A stretch of 5,111 nt of DNA from Bacillota bacterium (GCA_019415425.1 DXZF01000045.1:1-5111), one strand, 5' to 3'. Positions 1-5,111 are shown, counted from the stretch's first letter. Made by a program: numbers and translations. Notes: generated by a model from the letters alone, not told the origin.

Positions 1-253
1 GGCGGAAGAGCGCCGCGCAATGGCCGTAGCGCGCGAGCAGGAGATGAAAGCCGCCGTGCAGGAGATGCGCGCCAAGGTCGTGGAAGCCGAAGCAGAAGTG
101 CCGCGCGCCATGGCACAGGCGCTGCGGGAGGGCAACCTGGGCGCAATGGATTACTACCAGATGCAAAATGTCATCTCGGATACGTCCATGCGTTCCTCCA
201 TCGCCAACATCGGCAAAGACACGCCGACGCCTCCGCCTACAGACGCCAAATAG
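1..253 (+). CDS. floA: Flotillin-like protein FloA, C-terminal end (5' truncated)
   Basis: The reading frame is open from base 2 and ends at TAG 251-253, giving about 83 C-terminal residues; the start lies outside the window. The visible part is an Ala/Glu/Arg-rich helix with repeated [18 protein letters not shown] text, followed by the segment [17 protein letters not shown] and a short Pro/Thr-rich tail. This matches the end of the SPFH-family flotillin FloA of Firmicutes, where a Glu-Ala-rich coiled coil precedes a conserved GN(L/I)GxMDY segment. FloA is a membrane-associated scaffold of functional membrane microdomains (family knowledge). The usual NfeD-type partner would be expected upstream and cannot be seen. 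A second gene follows after 30 bp on the same strand, with no terminator between them, so the two are probably cotranscribed. The family call is firm; the N-terminal membrane hairpin and SPFH domain are not visible. Confidence 0.9.
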   Translation, partial: AEERRAMAVAREQEMKAAVQEMRAKVVEAEAEVPRAMAQALREGNLGAMDYYQMQNVISDTSMRSSIANIGKDTPTPPPTDAK

Positions 254-283
254 CGCCCAAAACGCAAAAGGAGGGAATCGTCT

Positions 284-715
284 GTGTGGATTCCACTGTT
301 GATCCTGCTCTTTGTTCTCGCTTCACAGGCCAACACCCGTCAGCAGTGGCGGGCACAGCGCCGGTACAGGGCTTCGCACAAGCCGTACCGCCCTGCGGCG
401 TCAAAGCGCGCGCCCGAATCGCCTCCTGTAGACGTGTCGTTGCGGGCCGACGCATTTGAAACGCCGACGCAACAGCCCTTTGCAACGGTACATGCACGCG
501 AAGAGGCATCCATGTGCGATCCGTCTCAGGGGCATCGCGAGGTACACGCTGCTGCACCGCCCATCGTACAGGCGCCCGTATCGTGCGACGCCGCGCCGGT
601 GCATCCGCTTTCACATTTGCTTGAGGCGCAAAACCTGCAGAGCGCCATTCTCCTTACGGAAATTTTGGGCCCGCCGGGCGGCAAAAGCCGTGCATGGCGT
701 CGTCAGCACACGTGA
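284..715 (+). CDS. Small membrane-anchored protein of unknown function, downstream of floA
   Basis: This 143-residue protein has a GTG start at 284, chosen because AGGAGGG (269-275) lies 8 nt upstream. Residues 2-14 (WIPLLILLFVLAS) form a short hydrophobic N-terminal segment, either a membrane anchor or an uncleaved signal; no lipobox cysteine is seen. Residues 17-40 are rich in Arg, Lys and Gln, consistent with a cytoplasmic side following an N-out anchor. The middle (about 40-105) is Pro/Ala-rich with no recognisable domain and looks disordered. The C-terminus regains order: an amphipathic helix LLEAQNLQSAILLTEILGPP followed by a basic tail. From memory, a similar '(A/S)I..(S/T)EILGPP' ending occurs on short uncharacterised clostridial proteins; this was not checked. 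It lies 30 bp after floA, so a membrane role linked to FloA is possible but is only an inference. Function unknown. Confidence 0.7.
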   Translation: MWIPLLILLFVLASQANTRQQWRAQRRYRASHKPYRPAASKRAPESPPVDVSLRADAFETPTQQPFATVHAREEASMCDPSQGHREVHAAAPPIVQAPVSCDAAPVHPLSHLLEAQNLQSAILLTEILGPPGGKSRAWRRQHT

Positions 716-733
716 CGTCGCCGCCTTATGCGT

Positions 734-796
734 GAATACAGCGAACAACCCCACCTGTCCGCCGTGCTGTGGACAAGTGGGGTTGTTCGCTGTATC
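734..796. terminator. Long hairpin between convergent genes, probable bidirectional terminator
   Basis: Bases 736-754 pair perfectly with 777-795 (19 bp). After one C/A mismatch (755/776), a further 5 bp pair (756-760 with 771-775), leaving a 10-nt loop at 761-770. G734-C796 can extend the base with one bulged A. The hairpin starts 18 bp after the stop of the floA-linked gene and ends 15 bp before the stop of dcd, which is read the other way. The core CCCCAC/GTGGGG stem is followed by TTGTTC on either strand, a weak U-tract, as in bidirectional terminators. No pure T-run follows, so termination strength is uncertain. Alternatives are an mRNA 3'-end stabiliser or a copy of a dispersed palindromic repeat. 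Confidence 0.6.
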
Positions 797-811
797 GGCC
801 TGCCGCCATTG

Positions 812-1348
812 CTACTGCATCTCTTCGTCTAAAAAGGCACGCGATCCCGTCACGCCCTTTTGCCGCTGGTACTTGCCTGCATACGGGTTTTGGGCAAAAG
901 CGTCCATCTGTGCAAACACCAATTGCCCAATGCGCCGGCCGGTGCACAGCTCGATGGCGCACCGGTTGGCATTGAACAGTTCCAGCGTGATCTCCCCTTC
1001 AAACCCGGGGTCCACCCAGCCCGCATTTTGGATGAACAGCCCCATGCGGCCAAGCGAACTGCGCCCTTCCACAAACGCGGTCAGGTTGCCGGGCAGGGCA
1101 ATGTACTCGATCGTCGTGGCCAGCACGAACTGCCCCGGCAACAGCAGATACCGATCGGTGTGCAGGGTCTTGTAGTGAATTTCATGCTCCATGGTGATGA
1201 TTCCGCTGGAGGAGTCCTCCACCACGCCAAATGTATCGCCCAGGCGGATGTCGACGCTGGCGGGCTGAATCTGCCGCTCTTCGAGCGGATGGATGGTCAG
1301 CGTCTGTTCGCTTAGCATCTTCCGAATGGTTCGATCCGACAAAATCAC
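812..1348 (-). CDS. dcd: dCTP deaminase (possibly bifunctional dCTP deaminase/dUTPase)
   Basis: This 178-residue protein belongs to the dUTPase-fold trimeric family and converts dCTP to dUTP and ammonia, feeding dTMP synthesis in the cytosol. The start is GTG at 1348-1346, giving MILSDRTI, the usual N-terminus; AGGAGG lies 9 nt upstream. An in-frame TTG at 1375 would add nine residues that overlap this ribosome binding site, so it was not chosen. Visible motifs are IQPASVDIRLG (27-37), EGRSSLGRMGL (94-104) with the substrate-contacting Arg/Ser residues, AGWVDPGFEGEITLEL (109-124) with E123 aligning to the catalytic Glu of E. coli Dcd, and the C-terminal YAGKYQRQKG (156-165) that closes over the nucleotide. 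The AGWVDPGF segment resembles the bifunctional M. tuberculosis form (AGFIDPGF) more than E. coli (AHRIDPGW). It lies 48 bp after ychF, probably in the same operon. Family call is firm; bifunctionality is inferred. Confidence 0.95.
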   Translation of the reverse strand: MILSDRTIRKMLSEQTLTIHPLEERQIQPASVDIRLGDTFGVVEDSSSGIITMEHEIHYKTLHTDRYLLLPGQFVLATTIEYIALPGNLTAFVEGRSSLGRMGLFIQNAGWVDPGFEGEITLELFNANRCAIELCTGRRIGQLVFAQMDAFAQNPYAGKYQRQKGVTGSRAFLDEEMQ

Positions 1349-1357
1349 GGTCGATGT

Positions 1358-1363
1358 CCTCCT
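1358..1363 (-). promoter_or_regulatory. Ribosome binding site deciding the dcd start
   Basis: AGGAGG on the minus strand lies 9 nt before GTG 1348-1346. Its position inside the longer TTG-initiated reading frame (from 1375) supports the internal GTG as the true start, which also gives the conserved ILSD N-terminus. Confidence 0.85.
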
Positions 1364-1396
1364 CTTTCTGGTCAAAGCCGTGCCGGTGGGCAGAGA

Positions 1397-2494
1397 TCAC
1401 ACATTAAAGCGGAACAGCACCACGTCGCCATCCTGCATCACGTATTCTTTGCCTTCCGAGCGCACCAGCCCCTTCTCCCGTGCCGCCGCGTACGTGCCGC
1501 ATGCGATCAGATCGTCGTAAGCAACCACTTCGGCGCGAATGAAGCCGCGCTCAAAGTCGGAATGAATCTTCCCTGCCGCCTGCGGCGCCTTGGTTCCCTT
1601 CTCGATCGTCCAGGCACGCACTTCCTTGGGGCCGGCCGTCAGATAGCTGATCAGCCCCAACAGCTCATAGCCGGCCGAGATCAGCCGGTCTAACCCCGCC
1701 TGCTCCAGGCCCAGTTCCTGCAAAAACTCCATGCGCTCCTCATCCGACAGCGCGGCCAGCTCTTCCTCCACTTTCGCCGATACCACGATGGCCTGTGCAT
1801 CCTCTTCTTTGGCCGCTTCGCGCATGCGCTGCACAAACGGGTTCTGATCTGCCCCCTGCGCCAGGTCTTCTTCTGATACGTTGCAGGCGTAGATGATCGG
1901 CTTGAGCGTCAAAAGCGAGAAGCCCCGCGCAATCTCCCGCTCTTCCTCGGTCAGCAAGCAGGTGCGTGCCGGCGCGCCGTCCTGCATATGGGCGATCAGC
2001 TTTTCGCACAGCGCGCACTCGGCCGCATGCTTTTTGTCTCCACTGCGAACCGCTTTATAGATGCGCTCATGCCGTTTTTCCAGCGTCTCAAGATCGGCCA
2101 GCGCAAATTCGATATTGATCGTCTCGCGGTCGCGCAGCGGGTCCACGCCGCCATCCACGTGCGTGATATTGTCATCTTCAAAGCAGCGCACCACGTGCAC
2201 AATGGCGTCCACCTCGCGGATATGCGCCAGAAACCGGTTGCCCAGCCCCTCGCCCTTGCTGGCGCCGCGCACCAATCCCGCAATGTCCACAAATTCGATT
2301 GTGGCCGGCGTGACCTTCTCGGGGTCATACATTTTGGCCAGCACATCCAAGCGCTCATCGGGCACCGGCACGATGCCCACATTGGGGTCGATGGTACAAA
2401 ACGGATAGTTGGCCGCCTGTGCCCCCGCGCGTGTGAGCGCGTTAAACAGCGTCGATTTGCCCACATTGGGCAGGCCCGCAATCCCTAATTTCAT
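1397..2494 (-). CDS. ychF: Ribosome-binding ATPase YchF (OLA1 family, Obg-like)
   Basis: This 365-residue protein has the full length expected for YchF. It is a TRAFAC-class P-loop NTPase that prefers ATP to GTP, binds ribosomes and is linked to stress and translation control (family knowledge). Visible in order: the P-loop GLPNVGKST (7-15); the switch segment NYPFCTIDPNVG (29-40); the G3 motif DIAGLVRGASKGEGLGNRFL (70-89), a hallmark of the family; a helical insertion at about 130-195 (YchF coiled-coil arm); an NVSEED motif (205-210) replacing the GTP-specific NKxD, the basis of ATP preference; and a C-terminal TGS domain (about 282-365) ending FRFNV. The start is ATG 2494 with AGGAGG 6 nt upstream. 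Its own promoter lies at 2532-2561. It is the first gene of a probable ychF-dcd operon. Nothing in it looks damaged. Confidence 0.97.
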   Translation of the reverse strand: MKLGIAGLPNVGKSTLFNALTRAGAQAANYPFCTIDPNVGIVPVPDERLDVLAKMYDPEKVTPATIEFVDIAGLVRGASKGEGLGNRFLAHIREVDAIVHVVRCFEDDNITHVDGGVDPLRDRETINIEFALADLETLEKRHERIYKAVRSGDKKHAAECALCEKLIAHMQDGAPARTCLLTEEEREIARGFSLLTLKPIIYACNVSEEDLAQGADQNPFVQRMREAAKEEDAQAIVVSAKVEEELAALSDEERMEFLQELGLEQAGLDRLISAGYELLGLISYLTAGPKEVRAWTIEKGTKAPQAAGKIHSDFERGFIRAEVVAYDDLIACGTYAAAREKGLVRSEGKEYVMQDGDVVLFRFNV

Positions 2495-2500
2495 CTATAT

Positions 2501-2506
2501 CCTCCT
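2501..2506 (-). promoter_or_regulatory. Ribosome binding site of ychF
   Basis: AGGAGG on the minus strand ends 6 nt before ATG 2494-2492, fixing the start that gives the canonical MKLGIAGLPNVGKST N-terminus. Confidence 0.85.
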
Positions 2507-2531
2507 CATTTCGGTTCATCTGCTCCTGTCC

Positions 2532-2561
2532 ATTATAATGCGCAACGGCAAACCCCGGCAA
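2532..2561 (-). promoter_or_regulatory. Sigma-A-like promoter for ychF-dcd
   Basis: On the minus strand a perfect -10 TATAAT (2537-2532) follows TTGCCG (2561-2556, four of six matches to TTGACA) with an 18-nt spacer. Transcription would begin near 2525, giving a 5' leader of about 30 nt that contains the AGGAGG site. A 7-bp inverted repeat, CGGCAAA (2546-2552) and TTTGCCG (2565-2571), straddles the -35 region and could be an operator, or chance. Confidence 0.65.
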
Positions 2562-2627
2562 GCATTTGCCGATTCTATGAACATTTTGTAAAAATCCCGC
2601 TTTACGATGGTTTTGTATCGCGCACGC

Positions 2628-2636
2628 TGGTATAAT
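2628..2636 (+). promoter_or_regulatory. Extended -10 promoter for uppP
   Basis: TGGTATAAT combines the TGn extension (2628-2630) with a perfect TATAAT (2631-2636). The hexamer at the usual 17-nt distance, TGGTTT (2608-2613), is a poor -35, which fits an extended -10 promoter. Transcription would start near 2643, about 30 nt before the uppP ATG, leaving a short leader without room for a riboswitch. Confidence 0.75.
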
Positions 2637-2671
2637 AGATGCGTATTTGTAAACGTTGAGGAGGAGATTCC

Positions 2672-3469
2672 ATGACCATTTGGCAGGCTATCATCCTGGG
2701 TCTGGTGCAGGGCATCACGGAATTCTTGCCGGTGTCCAGTTCCGGCCATCTGGTCGTCGCCCGCGCGCTGCTGGGGGCGGAAGCCGAACCTTTGGTATTT
2801 GAAATCGTCGTGCACTGTGGCACGCTGCTCGCCGTGCTGGTGGTATTCCGTCACGATATTTTGCGCATGCTGAAAAACCCGTTTGGCAAATTGGTGCGCT
2901 ATCTGGTCGTCGCCACCATTCCGGCCGTGATCTTTACCCTGCTGTTTGACAATTGGATCGAATCGGCCTTTGGCGGGCGCTTTTTGGGCATCGGCTTTAT
3001 CCTCACCGCCATCCTGCTCACGCTGGCCGAACGCAAACAGGTGCGCCATCCGCGCAAGTTCAACCAGATGAAGTACACCGATGCGCTGGCAATGGGCGGC
3101 ATGCAGGCCGTTGCGCTGGTGCCCGGCATTTCGCGCAGCGGTTCGACCATCGTCGGCGGCCTGTTCTGTGGGCTGGATCGCCGCATGGCGGCGCGGTTCT
3201 CATTCCTGATGTCCATCCCGGCCATCTTGGGGTCTGTGGTGTTTAAATTCAAAGATCTGATGAACATCGGCGCAGGCGGCACCTCCATCGCCGCGATCAT
3301 CGTGGGGGCGCTGGTCGCAGCAGTTTCGGGCTATTTGGCCATCCGCTTTATGCTGGAGCTGATCAGCAAGAAAAAGATGTATGGCTTTGCCATTTACGTG
3401 CTGATCCTGGGCGTGTTTGTCATCGTGTGCCAGTTCTGCGGCGTGCTGTTTGAGCCCATGTTTGCCTGA
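2672..3469 (+). CDS. uppP: Undecaprenyl-diphosphate phosphatase UppP (BacA)
   Basis: This 265-residue polytopic membrane protein has the normal family length. It removes a phosphate from undecaprenyl diphosphate, returning the C55 lipid carrier to peptidoglycan and wall-polymer synthesis; overproduction of family members gives bacitracin resistance. The two signature motifs are present: QGITEFLPVSSSGHL (13-27), with the catalytic-region Glu17 and His26, and PGISRSGST (151-159), with the active-site Arg155. Hydrophobic membrane segments are clear at about 39-59, 74-92, 102-118, 139-150, 172-190, 203-223 and 238-258. A basic loop (121-134, RKQVRHPRKFNQMK) separates the two halves, which form the inverted repeat of the family. 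The start is ATG 2672, preceded by GAGGAGGAG (2658-2666). It stands alone between its own promoter and a strong terminator, so it is monocistronic. No defect is seen. Confidence 0.97.
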   Translation: MTIWQAIILGLVQGITEFLPVSSSGHLVVARALLGAEAEPLVFEIVVHCGTLLAVLVVFRHDILRMLKNPFGKLVRYLVVATIPAVIFTLLFDNWIESAFGGRFLGIGFILTAILLTLAERKQVRHPRKFNQMKYTDALAMGGMQAVALVPGISRSGSTIVGGLFCGLDRRMAARFSFLMSIPAILGSVVFKFKDLMNIGAGGTSIAAIIVGALVAAVSGYLAIRFMLELISKKKMYGFAIYVLILGVFVIVCQFCGVLFEPMFA

Positions 3470-3483
3470 CGCAGTCGATCGTT

Positions 3484-3523
3484 CAGGGCCGCCTCTACTT
3501 CCACAGGCGGCCCTGTTTTTTTT
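3484..3523 (+). terminator. Strong intrinsic terminator of uppP
   Basis: An 11-bp perfect GC-rich stem (3484-3494 with 3505-3515) and a 10-nt loop are followed directly by eight Ts (3516-3523). It begins 14 nt after the uppP stop codon. Confidence 0.95.
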
Positions 3524-3561
3524 AAACGGCGGATGGCAGACTTTGATTCTGTGCGATTGAG

Positions 3562-3591
3562 GCGTATCATTTTGCGGGATGCGCTTTTTTT
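3562..3591 (+). terminator. Second, weaker terminator-like hairpin after uppP
   Basis: GCGTATC (3562-3568) pairs with GATGCGC (3578-3584) over 7 bp including one G-T wobble. The loop is 9 nt and seven Ts follow immediately (3585-3591). It lies 38 nt after the first terminator and may act as a backup against read-through. No promoter is seen between the two, so a small RNA ending here is not supported. Confidence 0.5.
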
Positions 3592-3708
3592 GTAAAGATC
3601 ACGCTCGCGCGCGCGTCGATCGGCCAGCCGTTTCCGGCCGCTTTTCCACAGCGTTCGCAGGTCTCTGTGCGAAACCGCACATCCTCTTTGCCCATTTCCC
3701 ATGCCATG

Positions 3709-3743
3709 AAAAAGAGGTGGACGAAACCGTCCACCTCTTTTTT
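3709..3743. terminator. Bidirectional terminator after the AOR/sulfur-carrier operon
   Basis: A perfect 15-bp stem (3709-3723 with 3728-3742) has a 4-nt loop, AAAC on the plus strand. The outer part of the stem is A5 on the left and T6 on the right (3738-3743), so each strand carries a U-tract after its GC-rich core. It lies 29 nt beyond the stop codon of the sulfur-carrier gene and would end that minus-strand transcript, and also any plus-strand read-through from uppP. Confidence 0.9.
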
Positions 3744-3771
3744 CGCATCTTTTTTGATGTGCGCCTGCGCT

Positions 3772-4050
3772 TTAGCAGCCGCCGTCCATGGTGATGGTCA
3801 GCTGGATATGCTCTCCATCTTTGACCGGCGTGTCGTACACGATGACCTTGCCATCGCGCATGGCCATCAGCTTGATCACGTGTTTTTGCGTGTCAATGGA
3901 CAGGCGTCCAAACTTCTCGTCATAGCGCTCCGAGAGTTTGACCAATACCTCGCCCGCCGTAGCGCTATCGCCCGGCAATTCCACTTCCGCCCATTTTTCG
4001 CCGCCGCTCAGGTGCGTCACAAAGCCAATCATCTCCACGGATACTTTCAT
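3772..4050 (-). CDS. MoaD/ThiS-family sulfur carrier with a Gly-Gly-Cys C-terminus
   Basis: This 92-residue protein has the beta-grasp layout of ubiquitin-like sulfur carriers: MKVSVEMIGF strand, a helix at about 30-45 (TAGEVLVKLSERY), and the closing DTPVKDGEHIQLTITMDGG segment (73-91) typical of MoaD. In this family the C-terminal Gly-Gly is adenylated and converted to a thiocarboxylate, which supplies sulfur, here presumably for the dithiolene of the tungsten or molybdenum pterin cofactor. The odd feature is one extra residue: the protein ends GGC, with codons GGC-GGC-TGC then TAA at 3774-3772. It would have to be trimmed, or work differently, to be activated. The start ATG is at 4050, with AAAGGA (4064-4059) 8 nt upstream inside the end of the oxidoreductase gene. 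Only 3 bp separate the two genes, so translation is probably coupled. ThiS is less likely given this neighbour. Confidence 0.88.
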   Translation of the reverse strand: MKVSVEMIGFVTHLSGGEKWAEVELPGDSATAGEVLVKLSERYDEKFGRLSIDTQKHVIKLMAMRDGKVIVYDTPVKDGEHIQLTITMDGGC

Positions 4051-4053
4051 CGG

Positions 4054-5111
4054 TTACATCCTTTCCAGCGCCCAGCCCAGATCCATCTCGTAGATCTTGC
4101 TCAATTTGGGTTCGCCCGTCTTGGTATTCCAGCCCACCATGTCGTAGTACAGTTCGCGCGCGGACAGGAGATCTTCTTTATCCACCGTCACGCCCTTGAG
4201 CGTACCCTCCGTAAAAGGCTGTTCAAACATGCGCTCGGGCAGCATATCGTCCTCAATGGTCAGCCCTTCGCGATGGTTGAACATGGCCATGAGGTTGCGC
4301 GTACGCTCGCCCGCCTTCATCATCTCCCAGAAGTTGGTATCCCAACCGGTCGCCGCATTGACGATGCTGACCGTAGACTTGACGCCGTACATGTTGCCGG
4401 TCGGCCCAAAGCCCATCATGCACACGCAGATGGAGTCGACCACTGCGCGCCACAGCTGCGAGTAATACGTAACCTTGACATTGCCGGGATCGATATGGTC
4501 CTGCGCCACCGGATCGTAGATGGCCATGGCGTACAGGCCGCGGCTGGCCTCATCGCCCTGGAAGGCGCCCTCGCCAAACAGCGGCGTGTGCATGACGCTC
4601 ATGTGGTCGCTGCCATAGGTATTGACGGAGTAGTGCAGCGCCAGGTTCTTTTTGCCCTGCGGCATGTGCGCCGGATGCGGGTTGTTCTTGACCGACATAT
4701 TGTAGTATTCCGCGCCGTTGCCAATCTCCTTAGCCGCCTCTTTCAGGCCGTTGGCCAGCGCGTTGCCCAAAAATCCATCGCGGTCCGCCATCTTCTGCAA
4801 CAGGCAGATGGCGCCCTCCTTGTTGCCAAAGTGCAGCTCGTGGCCGTAGCACTGTTCCTTGGTCAGGATGCCGTGCTCATACAGCTCCATGGCAAAGGCG
4901 ACCGACGCACCGGCCGAGATGGTGTCCATGCCATAGGCGTTGCAGATCTCGTTGGCCTTGCTCACCGTAGCCAGGTCCCCGATGCCGCAGTCGCTGCCGA
5001 ACATGGCGACGGTCTCGTATTCCGGGCCGCCGTAATCCGGGTCGACGTCCCAGCCGTGCTCTTCCTTGGTGCACTTGACGTGCCGCTTGCACGCGATGTT
5101 GCACATGTAGC
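4054..5111 (-). CDS. Aldehyde ferredoxin oxidoreductase family protein (tungsten/molybdopterin), N-terminus outside window
   Basis: About 351 C-terminal residues are visible, ending at TAA 4056-4054; numbering below counts M at 5106-5104 as 1. The AOR family oxidises aldehydes or related substrates with a bis-pterin tungsten centre and one [4Fe-4S] cluster, passing electrons to ferredoxin. Seen here: a cluster-ligand stretch CNIAC (C2, C6), GPEYET (27-32), NAYGMDTIS (56-64), which aligns with the DxxGLD pterin motif, GSDH (165-168), and DSICVC (224-229), which aligns with the second DxxGLC motif and its cluster-ligand Cys (C229). From the last Cys of the first motif to the end there are about 344 residues, against about 310 in Pyrococcus furiosus AOR (from memory), so this clade carries insertions. 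It is followed after 3 bp by a MoaD-like sulfur carrier. Substrate and exact subfamily cannot be assigned. Confidence 0.9.
   Translation of the reverse strand, partial: YMCNIACKRHVKCTKEEHGWDVDPDYGGPEYETVAMFGSDCGIGDLATVSKANEICNAYGMDTISAGASVAFAMELYEHGILTKEQCYGHELHFGNKEGAICLLQKMADRDGFLGNALANGLKEAAKEIGNGAEYYNMSVKNNPHPAHMPQGKKNLALHYSVNTYGSDHMSVMHTPLFGEGAFQGDEASRGLYAMAIYDPVAQDHIDPGNVKVTYYSQLWRAVVDSICVCMMGFGPTGNMYGVKSTVSIVNAATGWDTNFWEMMKAGERTRNLMAMFNHREGLTIEDDMLPERMFEQPFTEGTLKGVTVDKEDLLSARELYYDMVGWNTKTGEPKLSKIYEMDLGWALERM

Larger units (their letters stand above)
3470..3771. other. Non-coding convergent intergenic region
   Basis: These 302 bp separate the stop codons of uppP and the sulfur-carrier gene. 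The region holds three hairpins (3484-3523, 3562-3591, 3709-3743). Between 3592 and 3708 I see a short alternating CG tract (about 3605-3614) and a weak 5-bp CGGCC/GGCCG stem (3621-3625 with 3636-3640), but no promoter or RNA gene. A 71-codon open frame at 3579-3794 begins inside a terminator and runs into the neighbouring gene on the opposite strand; it has no ribosome binding site and is treated as chance. Confidence 0.6.

Noticed and set aside
456..1175. Long plus-strand open frame of 239 codons
   Set aside because: It starts inside the floA-linked gene in another frame, runs through the hairpin and lies antisense to dcd. It is Arg/Cys-rich with no domain and no ribosome binding site, as expected for a GC-driven shadow.
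860..1315. Plus-strand open frame of 151 codons antisense to dcd
   Set aside because: It lies wholly inside a well-supported dcd gene, with no ribosome binding site and no recognisable family.
1349..1375. TTG start extending dcd by nine residues
   Set aside because: The extension would be translated from the ribosome binding site region itself, and the conserved N-terminus begins at the GTG.
1988..2488. Plus-strand open frame of 166 codons antisense to ychF
   Set aside because: ychF is complete and conserved on the other strand. This frame has no domain and no plausible start signal.
2637..2671. Riboswitch or attenuator in the uppP leader
   Set aside because: The predicted leader is only about 30 nt and is largely taken up by the ribosome binding site.
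2516..3049. Minus-strand open frame of 177 codons over uppP
   Set aside because: Charged, Gln/Asp-rich translation typical of the antisense of a membrane protein gene. It also spans both divergent promoters.
3605..3614. Alternating CG tract as possible Z-DNA or regulatory element
   Set aside because: About 10 bases only, in a GC-rich genome; not distinguishable from chance.
3579..3794. 71-codon plus-strand open frame in the convergent gap
   Set aside because: Starts within a terminator stem, contains another terminator and overlaps the end of the sulfur-carrier gene; no ribosome binding site.

Overview
The window reads as a moderately GC-rich (high-50s % by eye) chromosomal segment of an anaerobic Firmicute, most likely a member of the Clostridia. 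The grounds are strong AGGAGG-type ribosome binding sites, GTG starts, a Clostridia/Bacillus-style FloA tail, a Dcd and YchF of Gram-positive type, and a tungsten/molybdopterin aldehyde ferredoxin oxidoreductase (AOR), an enzyme family of anaerobes. The assignment comes from recognised sequence character only; no search was run.

Layout from left to right. (1) Plus strand, 1-715: the C-terminal end of floA (flotillin-like membrane scaffold), then a small membrane-anchored protein of unknown function, probably in the same operon. (2) 716-811: a long, nearly perfect hairpin sits between two convergent genes and probably ends transcription from both sides. (3) Minus strand, 812-2494: ychF followed by dcd, a two-gene operon (translation-associated ATPase; dCTP deaminase). 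(4) 2495-2671: a divergent promoter region with one sigma-A-like promoter for ychF and one extended -10 promoter for uppP. (5) Plus strand, 2672-3469: uppP, undecaprenyl-diphosphate phosphatase. (6) 3470-3771: a non-coding convergent gap with three terminator-like hairpins. (7) Minus strand, 3772-5111: an AOR-family oxidoreductase (N-terminal part beyond the window) and, 3 bp after its stop codon, a 92-residue MoaD/ThiS-type sulfur carrier.

Most of the window is housekeeping: lipid-carrier recycling for cell wall synthesis, dUTP supply for thymidylate, ribosome-associated ATPase, and a membrane scaffold. The part with biological novelty is the AOR/sulfur-carrier pair. The carrier ends in Gly-Gly-Cys instead of the free Gly-Gly needed for adenylation, so it may need C-terminal trimming before it can donate sulfur to the pterin cofactor. 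The AOR has changes at two otherwise conserved pterin-contact motifs. I saw no mobile element, CRISPR array, tRNA or rRNA, and no convincing wholly new multi-gene system.
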